A stretch of DNA of 64,000 nt from Brachionus plicatilis. Lineage: Eukaryota; Rotifera; Eurotatoria; Ploima; Brachionidae. Position 1 is the first letter of the stretch. Each line of letters begins with the position of its first letter. The stretch is taken from contig QEOQ01000345.1 in the NCBI GenBank assembly GCA_010279815.1, positions 109,005 to 173,004 on the forward strand, in the 5' to 3' direction. The notes below the pieces were generated by a model that searched no databases, was not told the origin of the DNA, and was given only the letters and a program-made list of their open reading frames with translations. Made by a program: the position numbers and the translations under genes. Of the stretch, positions 54,774-64,000 are shown in pieces.

Positions 54774-56610
54774 ACTTAAATTATGTCTCTAGATAAAATT
54801 TTATTTACATTTAATAAATTCAATTGATTAGAAAACAATTTTTTAATTGACAAATCATCTCAGAAAAAACTTCATTTTATTAGTTTAAATAAATGACAAT
54901 CCATTCACTTTTAACAAATTACACTGTTTTATATTTTATTTTAAATTTAGATAAATGATTTAAAAAATGAATAATTAAAAGAAAAAAATTTAATTGGAGT
55001 TTAAAATAATTTATTAATCTTGAACTAACTACTGATCCGGATTGTACTATTTTTGAATAATTTGAAATATTTTTTAAATCATTAAGAGTTTTAATAAAAA
55101 AAATGTTTTTCTTAAAGTGCCTAATATAATAAACAGTACTATTAGAGCATATAAATTTTTAATTTTGAAATAAAAACTAAGATAATAAAAATTTATTAAC
55201 AAAACAATCTTAAAGAATTGTAGAGAAATTCAGTAGCTACCCTTTTCACGTAAAATACAATAATATTAAAAATCGATATTTATTACCATCTTTGAAGTAA
55301 AAAATGGATAATCATAGTAAATTAATGATAAATTTTGATAAATTTGACTTACCATTTATCAATTTTTTTTTGAAAAAAAATTTCAAATTTTAGTAGAATT
55401 TAGATTTTAAAAAAATAAAAAACAAAAGACAAAGAAAAAAATTACTATTGTAAATATTGAATTTATTTAAAACCTTGTATAATTGCAATATTGTCTAAAT
55501 CTTATCTCTTCACGAACTCTCTAATTCTTAAATCTTTGAAACTTATTGAATTTTATTTTGATTTATTAATCTTAATTTATTTTTTTAATTTTTCATCATT
55601 GAAACAATAGTTTTTATTCAGCCAATTTTTTTTTATTAAATCTGCTTTGGCTATAGCTCAAGTTGATGAATTCTTTACAAAAAATTCTGATCCGAGGCTT
55701 TTATTATTAAAATATTATTTTTGAATTTTGAAAAAATCTTTTGTTCCTCAATCATAAAAAAATAGAAATATAGACCGTAGCATCAGAAATATTAGTTTTA
55801 AAAATATTTGAAATTTGAACTCATAATAAAATTTGTTAACAAAATGTTACCCAAGATTTGCAAAGAAATTAACCAGCTTTAATTTTAAAAAAAATTATCA
55901 TTCAGATTGATGGAGTCTGATTAATGGAGTAATTAGACTCGAAATTTCTGATAACAGTTTATGATTTGTGACACAATTCCTAGTGAAAAAATAAAAAATT
56001 GAAATATCGAGCAGAAATAAAAATGAAAAGGAAGCTAATTTTTAAGAAATATTTGAATGAAAATTTTGAAGGAAAAATAAATGCAACGATTTGTAATATA
56101 AATTTTCAATTTTAGATTTAATTTTATATTAATCTTTATATCATTTAATTAATTTTTTTTCAGATTTACTTTTTTAAATTTGAATCTTTATTTTTCACTT
56201 AATTAGTAATATTTATTAATTTAATAAACAGAATGGCGGTGGCATTGGCGTTGTCATCTTCAAAATGTTAAAAGTTACTATTGTATATACGGCTTGAAAC
56301 GAACAAGGGGTAATAACGATAAGTGTTTTCTGATCTCACATAACTTTTTTTTGAAAAGTTTTTTTTTAAACAATTGATATAGGACCTATCCCATTATATA
56401 TTTTTTTAAATTGATTGTAAAAATAACCCCATAAATAAAAAAGATACCGCTTGCGAAATAAAACTTCTTGAATAAAATTTTTTTTTAAACAATGACTCTT
56501 TATCTTTTGTAATTTTTGACCCTGATTTCATTTTTTAAATGTTTTTTTTCAAAGAGATAACAGTTCTCTTTTTATTAAAAAAAACACATTTTTTAAAAAA
56601 AAATTCACTT
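54774..56610. other. gene-free AT-rich stretch
   Basis: Upstream of NDUFAF5; an acceptor-like TTTTATCTAG lies 15 bases before its ATG. Otherwise nothing recognised. Confidence 0.4.
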
Positions 56611-56612
56611 TA

Positions 56613-57159
56613 GGGTTGTACCGTTAATTGGTTTGTTTTGAATTCCTATATAAAAATAAATTGATTATTGAAAGTTTCTTTTTTATAATGATCTTTTTTT
56701 TATAAATGCCAAGAACAAACTTTAAAAATAAACCTGCTACCAATAAAAAATACACTGACGAGTCACTGAATAAAGCCATAAACGAAATTAAAAATAAGAA
56801 ACTTAATATATATCAAGCGGAAATTAGATTCAATATTCCATATTCCACTCTTCATGATAGAACACATGAAAAGTACAAAAAACCTACGTGTGGAAGCGGT
56901 TCATCGCCTTGGGTTCCAAAAGAATTCGAGGAATTACTTGTGGATGTTATAATTAAGCTTTCAGATTGGGGTCATGGAATTAATTTTCCAGTCATTAGAG
57001 AGTTTGTTAAGACCTATTTAACAAGCAACAAAATTCAAAATCGATTTAAAAATAATACACCTAGACGAGACTGGTTTTACCTTTTCTTTTTTTTATACTC
57101 ATCTTTTATTTGTTTTTTGTATTTTATCACTTTTACCCCAACCGTTGGGGTTAAACCGT
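56613..57159 (+). mobile_element. internally deleted pogo-type element
   Basis: Begins TAGGGTTGTACCGTTAATTG and ends near GGGGTTAAACCGTTA, with TA at each border (56611-56612, 57160-57161). The ends resemble those of 61104-62433 (GGTTNAACC, GGGGTAAAA words). It keeps only the N-terminal transposase frame. Confidence 0.55.
56706..57080 (+). pseudogene. pogo transposase N-terminus
   Basis: The open frame continues to 57236, but only about 119 residues are transposase. MPRTNFKNKPATNKKYTDES opens a psq-type helix-turn-helix (YQAEIRFNIPYSTLHDRTHE), and a CENP-B-type second unit follows (LLVDVIIKLSDWGHGINFPV), ending at NTPRRDW. The catalytic core is missing; the remaining frame is T-rich chance coding. 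The related copy at 61390-61921 starts MPRSNFQKP. Confidence 0.75.
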
Positions 57160-57236
57160 TAGCAAACCTCATTCTTTTTAAATGTATATTTTTTTTTATG
57201 TTTTTTTATTTTAATAAAGTTTTTTTTCAAAATTGA

Positions 57237-57788
57237 CCGAAAATGTTTAAATTTTTTAAATCCTATCAAATAATACCAATCCTAACCCTAACCACCCCCT
57301 ATACCTCTTTGAAGAAAAGAAATATCGAATTTACCCCATTTTACTAAAAGTAAAAAAAGTTCCCAATAATGATATTTATTAATCTTTGACTAATTTTGTA
57401 ATTATTTGGTCAAATCGATAAGATTCCTTTTTACTGAATAGCTCAAACATAAAATTCCGTTTTCCAACATTAAATTTAAGCCTCGAGATTTAAAAATTAG
57501 CTAATCAATTTATGCTGCCGTATTCGTAAAATTGAATTTTTAAAAAATGTAAAAAAATTTTACTATTTATTTTTTAACCTTTTACACCCAACCTTAAATC
57601 CTGCTTTTAATTAATTAAAAAAAATTTTTCATACAGTTTGACTTAGCATCTATTATTGAGGTTAATTTTACATGGATCAATATGAGGCTGATACATGCAT
57701 CTCGTAGCAAGGGAAAATGGTATTTGTAAATTTTATTTTCAATTGCACTGACACTAAACAGACTTTAAAACTTATTATAGTTGTTACC
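57237..57788. other. gene-free AT-rich stretch
   Basis: Contains two telomere-like units (CCTAACCCTAACC near 57281) but no array. Otherwise nothing recognised. Confidence 0.4.
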
Positions 57789-58011
57789 GGCAATGTGAAA
57801 TTTTAGTACAAAAAGTTAAAACTTCATAATTTTTTTTCTAATTGTGCAAAAATGGTTCTTTAAAGAGTATAATATTGTACAAATTTGTACGAAAAAATCC
57901 AAAGTTCTGCAAAAACTCAGCATTTTTCTGTAAAATGTACACCAACAGAAAATACTTGATTAAACTATGCAATAAATTGCAGAATTTTTGCAGATCTTGG
58001 AATTTTTTCAT

Positions 58012-58331
58012 ACTTTAGAATTATCTACTCTGACATACCATCAAGGCATATTAGTAAAAAAAAGTATAGAACTTATGTTAAATATATTCGAAATGTTAAC
58101 CTTTCAGAGGCTATACAAGGGTGGGTATGTGAATGTAAAGTGGGTCTTCGAACTTTGAGATGTTGTTCTCATATTACCGCTGTTATTTATTATTTATCTT
58201 ATGGTAAGTATCAATCCAAAATAGATGATCCTGGTAGCACTTTATTAAGACTTTTAGGAATAAATGTTTCTGAAGATGATAATGAGAATGAAGATTATAC
58301 TGAATATATTGAAAGCTTTGAAGATGTTTAA
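58012..58331 (+). pseudogene. SWIM zinc-finger end of a transposase
   Basis: An open frame without its own clear start reads SDIPSRHISKKKYRTYVKYI, then GWVCECKVGLRTLRCCSHIT and AVIYYLSYGKYQ, and ends SFEDV with TAA. C-x-C followed by C-x-H in CECKVGLRTLRCCSH is a SWIM zinc finger, as at the C-terminus of Mutator-like transposases. The catalytic domain is absent, so this is the tail exon kept in a deletion derivative. The GTG-started frame at 58140 is only its last part. Confidence 0.75.
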
Positions 58332-58610
58332 TATTAAAAAAATTACATTTAAAAAAAAAACTTTTTATATCTGTTTTAATTTACTTTGAAATTAATCAAT
58401 TGAGAATTATCAAATTATCTATTAATATACCTTACATAGTTTAATGTGATGTATATCATAAAAAAATAATATTAATATACTTGAAAAATTTTAATTGTAT
58501 TTAAATTTATATTATAAAGAAAATATTTAACCCATTCTGTTTGTAAAATTGTAATTAATTATCAAAACTAAATTTTAATTTAATTCTGAACTTTCAAGTT
58601 ACACAGAAAA

Positions 58611-58711
58611 CGTTTTTCAACAGCGACCAACCTATTGAAAGTTGGAATTTGTTCACCAGACTCTAAGCTTCAAAACAAGCCCTCGTTTAGGTTGGTCGCG
58701 ATTGAAAAACG
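58611..58711. repeat. nested 101-bp foldback
   Basis: Arms CGTTTTTCAACAGCGACCAA and TTGGTCGCGATTGAAAAACG are inverted repeats of about 23 bp, inside the SWIM element. GC content is higher than around it. No target duplication found. Confidence 0.7.
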
Positions 58712-58857
58712 GCTGGGACAAAAAATGAATGGATGTGTGGTATTGTTCTTTGTACAATATTGTACTCTTTAAAGAACCAGTTTTGCACAATTAGAAAAAA
58801 AACTATGAAGCTTTTACTTTTTTTACTGTAATTTTTGTACTAAAATTTCACATTGCC

Positions 58858-59346
58858 TTGTTACCAGGTCTACCAAGTACCAAGATTAAACCAAAGCATT
58901 AGGCTCGACATATACTGAGCTTGGCCAGCAACTCAAAAAGGAAAAAATTCCGCAAAACAAAAAAAACAAAATTCAATATTTGCTTTATTAAAATTATGGA
59001 TAATTTTTAACTTAATAGATATAAGAGCCAACAAAAAAGAAGAAAAAAAAAGAAAAAAAAAATGTTAACAAAAAATTTTTTTTAAAATCATATAAATAAA
59101 AAAATTGATTTAAGAATTTAAAACGAACAAATAACTCGTCGACAATGTGAAATCACAAGACTGGAACGATGTTTCTAACGAGTTAAACCAATGCGACTAT
59201 TTCTGTTTTACTTGTTACGGACATCGAACGGTATCGCGAGCTCAAGCTCTCGCCACTTCATTTCTATATTTAATTTAATTTACACAAATTTTTGCTATAG
59301 ATTTTCAAATTTTCAAAAATTTTCAAAAATTTCCAAAAACTAAAAT
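58858..59346. other. probable MAX 3' UTR and flank
   Basis: AT-rich, then a less AT-rich segment (59130-59260) downstream of the MAX stop. No gene recognised. Confidence 0.35.
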
Positions 59347-60329
59347 TCAATTTTCGAGCGAGTCGCTTGATCTCACAGCACTGGTGGTCGGCAGAGTGGT
59401 CGTGTGCAAATTCGGCTTGCTCAAATTAATGATATTTATGTTATTTTTTGTGTTTATAAATGTTTTGAGTTTTTTAGAATTGGCCAAACTAGTGGTAGTT
59501 ATCGTGTTGGGTATGATACTTGATTTGTTCAGGACAAGCACTTGATTGGGACTCGGGTTGGCATGTGGACTCAGGTTGGCCTGGAACGGGTTGGCTTGGC
59601 TAGTTTCGGTCAAGTCAAATTGGAAGTCTTCGGCGGGCTCACTGGGCTCGCCTTTCGGCTCCAGTCTGGCTTGATGCGAGCCCGACATCGCCTCTTGTCG
59701 CACTTTTTCCAATTGACGGACTTAAATTTTAAATAAAAAAAATTTTAAAAAATTTTTCAAATTTATTTTAAATTATTTTAGGAAAAAAAGTAAAAAAAAA
59801 ATAAAAAATTTTTTTTTTCCCAGACTCTTACTTTGATTTTCAATTTCCAGATTTTCTTTTTTCAAACTGTCAATGTCCTGCTGAAAGTCCATGTTTCGGT
59901 TCTTCATTATTTTGATATAATCAGTGGCTGCCTTGAGAATTTGCGCCCTGGAGGTCTTCTCGCCCCTGATATTGGGTATGGCATCTCGCAGAGTGTGAAA
60001 GCTGTCCTTGATGTGATCGCGTCTTTTGCGCTCCAACGCGTTGTGGTGCGCCCGCTTGCGGTCCGCTTCGGACATGCCCGCACATTTGCCTGAGCCGGCC
60101 GTCTTGGATTGGCCAGCGCCGAATTGGTGGTCGTTGCTGATGCCGTTGAGCGCTGCCGAGCTCAGCTGGCTGCCAAACGAGTCAAACGAAGTGTTGGCAT
60201 GCGAGTGGCCGTAGTCAGCGTTGGTGCCCACGTCGATTTCGTCATCCTAGATAAAAAAAAAAATTTTTAAATTTTTGTTGCCGATGGGGACACTGTTACA
60301 TCGGCACTGTCCATTTCGAGATCGTCCAT
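59347..60329 (-). CDS. MAX: MAX, bHLH-leucine-zipper transcription factor
   Basis: Obligate dimer partner of MYC, MXD and MNT proteins, binding E-boxes (CACGTG) in the nucleus. Exons, minus strand: 60300-60329, 59832-60246 and 59347-59720, in frame, 272 residues; human has 160. A short acidic start ([17 protein letters not shown]) is followed by a Ser/Gly/His-rich insert, then the basic region [20 protein letters not shown] with the His, Glu and Arg that read the E-box. The loop and helix 2 follow ([20 protein letters not shown]) with the zipper [20 protein letters not shown] continuing [10 protein letters not shown] long Pro/Asn/Thr-rich tail is unlike vertebrate MAX. The frame stays open upstream of the chosen ATG to 60557 through an Arg-Glu repeat; I treat that as 5' UTR. 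Confidence 0.9.
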
Positions 60330-60499
60330 ACCGGCACTAGCACTGCTCCCACTCGTACTAGTATTACTAACAGTGTTCAGCATTAGATCAGTACCGCGGT
60401 TGTCATCACCTATAAGTAAAGTATTCAAATTTTTGTTTTCTAATAGTTGAATTTGTTTCGAAAGGGTAGTTTTTAATCGCATCTTTTCGAGAAGATTTT

Positions 60500-60533
60500 T
60501 TCTCTCTCTTTCTCTCTCTCTCTCACTTTCTCT
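60500..60533. repeat. (CT)n microsatellite in MAX 5' leader
   Basis: TCTCTCTCTTTCTCTCTC-type run. On the minus strand it reads as an Arg-Glu repeat in frame with MAX. Confidence 0.8.
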
Positions 60534-60557
60534 ATTTTTTATTCTCAACTTATCCAA

Positions 60558-61103
60558 AAAAATTAAATATTTATATATATTTTTATATAAAAATTAAAAA
60601 AGTAAAAAATTAAAAATTTGAATATGTGAATGAAATTTTGGTTAATATTGCTTGAAGGAGGTCGCCAGCGTAGACATTAGGGAGTATTGCTAGCTAACTA
60701 TTCGCCAATTTAACTTTCTTAGCATTTTTTAGCAATGAATTACGCGATTTAAATTATTTAAATTTGCTCAAAGTGCTCTATAATTTATTATAAGTGATTA
60801 AATTAGTAAATTTTTATGATAATTTGCCATTTTTATGCGCTTTGCTTTATTTATTTGTTTGTTGTTGGCATAAAATGTTTTGAGAATGGACTGGTGAGAG
60901 GGGGACTGGCTTGAGGGAGCGGGAGAGACGGCTGTTGAAGATGTTATCTGTTCCAATCATGATTTTAACTGCGTTCTTTCTTTGCTCGATTTCAAATTAT
61001 GCACAGGATTTTTTTGTTGCTAAGCATATTTAACTTAACATTTTAAAAATTTCAATTTCAACACTTTGTTCACGGCAATTTCACCGAATTTGTCTTCTAT
61101 ATA
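60558..61103. other. probable MAX promoter and upstream flank
   Basis: Lies between the MAX first exon region and a pogo-type element. Contains a G-rich strip (GGTGAGAGGGGGACTGGC near 60892) in otherwise AT-rich DNA. No core promoter motif identified with confidence. Confidence 0.35.
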
Positions 61104-62433
61104 GTTAAACGGGGTAAAACTGTGAATTTGATCGCTATTTAGTTGTGAGATTTTTTTTTTTTTCGAAAAAAATATAAAATAATAAAAGAGAATATTGTCT
61201 TTAATTTAAAAAAAACTTTCTTTAAAATAAAAGAACGGTTCAAAAGTTATAGTTAAAATAAAATAAGATCTTTCATTAACGTTTCAACGCTTACATTGGG
61301 GTATATCCGTGAATTACATAAATTCAAGCAATTAAAATACAAAAAAAGTATAAGAAAATATATGTATCCTATTTTAAAACAAAATTTATCTATTTAGAAC
61401 ACTTTTTTGAACAAAAAAATTCCATAGTTAAAACAAAGCCTCTTGGAAGGCATTTCCCACAAGACCAATTGTTACATTTCTCACAAGAAATCCATTTGTG
61501 TTGATTTGTTTTGACTTTTCCAAATACTGTTTTACATTTGAAACAACTTTTTTGGTCGTTCAGTGGAGATATTTCAATTTTAGACTCTTCTTCATCTTCT
61601 TCATCACTGATTATTGTCACTTTTTTCCTCTTTTTGTTCAACTTTTTTGCCTCTTCATCTTCTAATTGTTTCAAAACTTGATTCTCAGTCAAAACTTCAC
61701 TGTACTTTCTTTTAATTCTCGTTTTTTTTGTTGACGTTTTCTGTTTATTTGCTGATTGTAGATGTTGAAGAACAGATTGAACCAATGACTTTTTCGCCTC
61801 TTCAACTAAGTTGGCCGATTTGTTTTTTTTCCCAACTTAATTGTGTCTGATCTTGCCGTTTTTTTGAGTGAAGAATTTTTTCTTGGTTCTTTTCTGGTTT
61901 TTGGAAGTTACTTCTCGGCATTTTTAAAGAGTTTTTTTTTTAAATATCAATCAAATAGAAAATTCACACTATTTATTGCAATAAATGAAATTAACGGCTC
62001 CTTCTTTAGCTTTTTTAGCGGTACAGAAAACAAATAAATAAAAATAAATAATTAACGGTTTAACCCCAATCCCATTTTTGTCTTAAACTTATTTTATTTT
62101 GAAATAACAGAAAATCGGTTAAGTTTTTGAATTTTTCAATAAGAAATTCGTAACCAGCATCAAAAAATACATATAACAGTGTTCTTTGTTCAAATTTTTA
62201 CCAATTATCAAGAAAGTTTTTTTTTGAGGATCGGCATTTTTTTTAAGTAGCGAAGATTAGTCGTTTAAATGAAATAAAAAAAAAATAAAAAATTCTTCTT
62301 TATTGGTCATTTTTATTAACAAAGACGTTCTTTATATTCTTTTTTTTATTTAATAGAAAAATTTTTTTTCAAAGAAAAGTTATAGTCATTCAAAGAAGAA
62401 TTCACGGTTTTACCCCATTAACGGTTCAACCCT
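61104..62433 (-). mobile_element. internally deleted pogo-type element near MAX
   Basis: About 1.33 kb. Left end GTTAAACGGGGTAAAACTGT and, inverted at the right, GTTAATGGGGTAAAACCGTG form terminal or subterminal inverted repeats; the right end continues GGTTCAACCCTG. TA precedes the left end, but the right TA is not clear. Encodes a frame with the start and the end of a pogo-type transposase and no core. Confidence 0.65.
61390..61921 (-). pseudogene. deleted pogo transposase: start fused to PHD-like end
   Basis: ATG at 61921 opens MPRSNFQKPEKNQEK, as in 56706, but the frame stops at 61802. An overlapping frame (one-base shift in an A run) reads NLVEEAKKSLVQSVLQHLQS, a Lys-rich NKKRKK stretch, an acidic patch, and ends with CFKCK, HKWISCEKCNNWSCGKC and FFCSKKC, a PHD-like Cys-rich finger. 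The DDE core is missing. It may still make the finger protein from the ATG at 61785. Confidence 0.65.
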
Positions 62434-62609
62434 GAATTACTATATGCTTTTATTTTTGGGCAAATTGAAGTTTCAAATCAAAGAGATTGTGCACATTTTA
62501 ACAGAAAAGTTGCTCCAAAAAATTTTTTTATCTGCAAAAAAAAACTTGTGCTATTTGGATAGCCCTACATGACAGGAATACCAACATATGGTTGCTTTTT
62601 TAGTAGATT

Positions 62610-62857
62610 TGGGGCGCTTCAGTGTATTTAATTTTAAGTAACCAAACCACCATTTTTAACGATTTTATTTGAAAAAGATAAATTCTAGGTATAAAATGAT
62701 TTTTTTTGTGAACCAAAATTAAAAAATTAGTTCAATACAAAGTATTCTATCAAAAAAAATTTTTTAATTAGTTATCTAACTATTTTTCTTCTTAAGAAAT
62801 GGTTTTTTGATAAAAAATATGATTTTTAATAAAATCATAATATCTAATAGCGCCCCA
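62610..62857. repeat. possible 248-bp inverted-repeat element
   Basis: TTGGGGCGCT (62609-62618) and AGCGCCCCAA (62849-62858) are perfect 10-bp inverted repeats, unusually GC-rich for the area. No longer repeat or target duplication is evident. Confidence 0.35.
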
Positions 62858-62858
62858 A

Positions 62859-64000
62859 TGATTTCGATCAAATCATTTATGATAAATCTTCAGAAATATC
62901 TAAGAATTAAACCCTCATTTTTTTTTACAGATAATATTTATTTATTTTTTCAGAGGGGATACTGTCAGCATTTATTATACGGTATTTTTGAATTTGGATT
63001 TTATTAAAACAAATTTTTTTTTTCTAATTTAAATTAATTTTATTTTAAAATGTTATTCTAAACAGTAAAAACATGTGTCAATATGATTTGATCTTCTTCG
63101 TATTATTTCTTTAGAATTCATATCATCAATCTGGAAAAAAGTATTATCTAAATTAAATAGAGCCTTAAAGTGAACAGAACTAGTCTTAAAGTTATCAAAT
63201 ATTGATAAAATTATATAAAAAATTACCAGACACTAAATTTTTTAGTCTTTTTTTAGGAATTATTACTAAAATTTTGAAAAACAATTTTTTTCCTTATTTT
63301 TTTTTGAAGCTAACTTTTGCTAGAAATATGCACAATCATTTAAACGATCATTTAAAAGAAATGATCATTTAAACTTTAAAACTTAATTAATCTAATGATT
63401 TTGATAATTTTTAGTATATTACAAATAAATTCTTAAGATTATTAGACATGTTATGTCTAATGATGAATCATTAACAATTAACATCAAAATTATTCAACAA
63501 AAACAATCAATAATTTTAAATAATTGAGGTTAAGTTTAATTAAAAAATTCAAATTTATAACTTTTGTATTCATTCATTCAAACTTATTCAAATAATTTTA
63601 TTTTCCCACTTAAACAAAATATAAATCTTAAATCATTCAATTTTCTTGTCTTTTTTATCAAAATCGATTAAAAAATTTAAACCTATTTAAGTTCAATAAA
63701 AAGAGACTTTTTAAAATTTTTATATATGAAAATAAAAATAATTAGGAAAAGAACAATTTATCTCTATTATTGAAAAAAAATTAATTTTACATTTTGATAA
63801 TCTGATCTTGATCTCAAGCTTCAATTTGGCGACTTTTCCAGTTTTTTATAAGGCAATATGTTACAATATGCTTTTTATTTTGGAATTTTTTTCTGAAATA
63901 ATTTCCAATTAAAATTTTGGCTCTGGCCTGTTATGTGACCAAGTAGGTCAGTTTGGTGCCGGATTTTTTTCTCGGGTCACGCATTAAATGACCAAAAACT
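62859..64000. other. gene-free AT-rich end of window
   Basis: No gene. The last 80 bases carry TATGTGACCAAGTAGGTCA and further GGTCA/TGACC words, reminiscent of the MITE in laminin intron 1, so another such element may begin at the window edge. Confidence 0.35.

Larger units (their letters stand above)
57789..58857. mobile_element. 1069-bp Mutator-like element with SWIM-coding fragment
   Basis: Ends GGCAATGTGAAATTTTAGTA and its inverse; the inverted repeats extend about 110 bp (57789-57895 and 58745-58857). TTGTTACC flanks both sides (57781-57788, 58858-58865), a perfect 8-bp target duplication. The left part contains the CTCTGC/GCAGAG palindromic core (about 57904-57994). The interior encodes the end of a SWIM-type transposase (58012-58331) and carries a nested foldback (58611-58711). 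Termini match the MITE at 2066-2290. Mutator-like assignment rests on long inverted repeats, duplication length and the SWIM domain; hAT and P elements also make 8-bp duplications. Confidence 0.85.

Noticed and set aside
57275..57300. Interstitial telomere repeat
   Set aside because: Only two CCTAAC units; too short to mean anything in AT-rich DNA with poly-pyrimidine patches.
56613..62433. One very large pogo element from 56613 to 62433 with matching outer ends
   Set aside because: The interval contains the SWIM element and the host gene MAX; two separate deleted copies of one family, in opposite orientation, explain the ends better.
1..64000. CRISPR arrays, operons, ribosome-binding sites, bacterial insertion sequences
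   Set aside because: The genes are spliced eukaryotic genes; no spaced direct-repeat array or Shine-Dalgarno arrangement was seen.
1..64000. tRNA or rRNA genes
   Set aside because: No stretch with the A/B-box pattern and cloverleaf pairing, nor any rRNA-like GC-rich conserved block, was noticed by eye; a covariance search was not possible.

Overview
This is an AT-rich animal (metazoan) genome window. It holds eukaryotic genes with GT-AG introns, many of them only 38-57 bp long: a laminin gamma chain, gamma-tubulin, ribosomal protein S18, the complex I assembly factor NDUFAF5 and the bHLH-zipper protein MAX. Between them lie many transposons. Low GC, tiny introns, compact genes and mixed pogo, Tc1/mariner, Mutator-like, Ty3/gypsy and LINE debris suggest a small protostome, most likely a monogonont rotifer (Brachionus-like). 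The species call is inference and could not be tested here. Assembly gaps lie at 21246-21531 and 45142-45841.

Layout. 1-7.4 kb, minus strand: a THAP-domain exon (5965-7428) and a C2H2 zinc-finger exon (611-1899). Splice phase and a shared short motif suggest they are one gene, with a 4-kb intron that carries a pogo-type element (3440-4764) and a MITE (2066-2290). 8.2-9.4 kb: unrecognised coding-like debris. 11.8-19.5 kb, plus strand: a complete laminin gamma gene whose four exons join in frame to 1708 residues. 20-32.4 kb: nested retroelements. A LINE on the minus strand is split by a decayed Ty3/gypsy element (24029-30503), which itself holds the 5' part of a second gypsy element. Mariner debris and an 85-bp-arm foldback lie beside them. 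32.4-37.4 kb: an intact-looking pogo transposon (32449-34769, 546-aa transposase), a dead Tc1 element (34817-36030) and a short pogo derivative (36737-37406). 38.3-40 kb: gamma-tubulin in eight exons. 41.6-43.3 kb: an intronless RING-like/coiled-coil/WD40 gene. 43.9-48.9 kb: a possible membrane-protein tail, two copies of a LINE 3' end around a second LINE, and a Mutator-like remnant. 51-54.8 kb: RPS18 (plus) and NDUFAF5 (minus). 56.6-62.4 kb: two internally deleted pogo elements, a 1.07-kb SWIM-domain element with long terminal inverted repeats and an 8-bp target duplication, and MAX.

The host genes are unrelated housekeeping, basement-membrane and regulatory genes and do not form an operon. 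The best leads are: three elements with different or diverged termini sharing one palindromic core, one of which encodes a SWIM-type transposase tail; non-autonomous pogo elements that keep a PHD-like finger; the probable THAP-C2H2 fusion gene; and a filled/empty insertion-site pair at 44616-44757.
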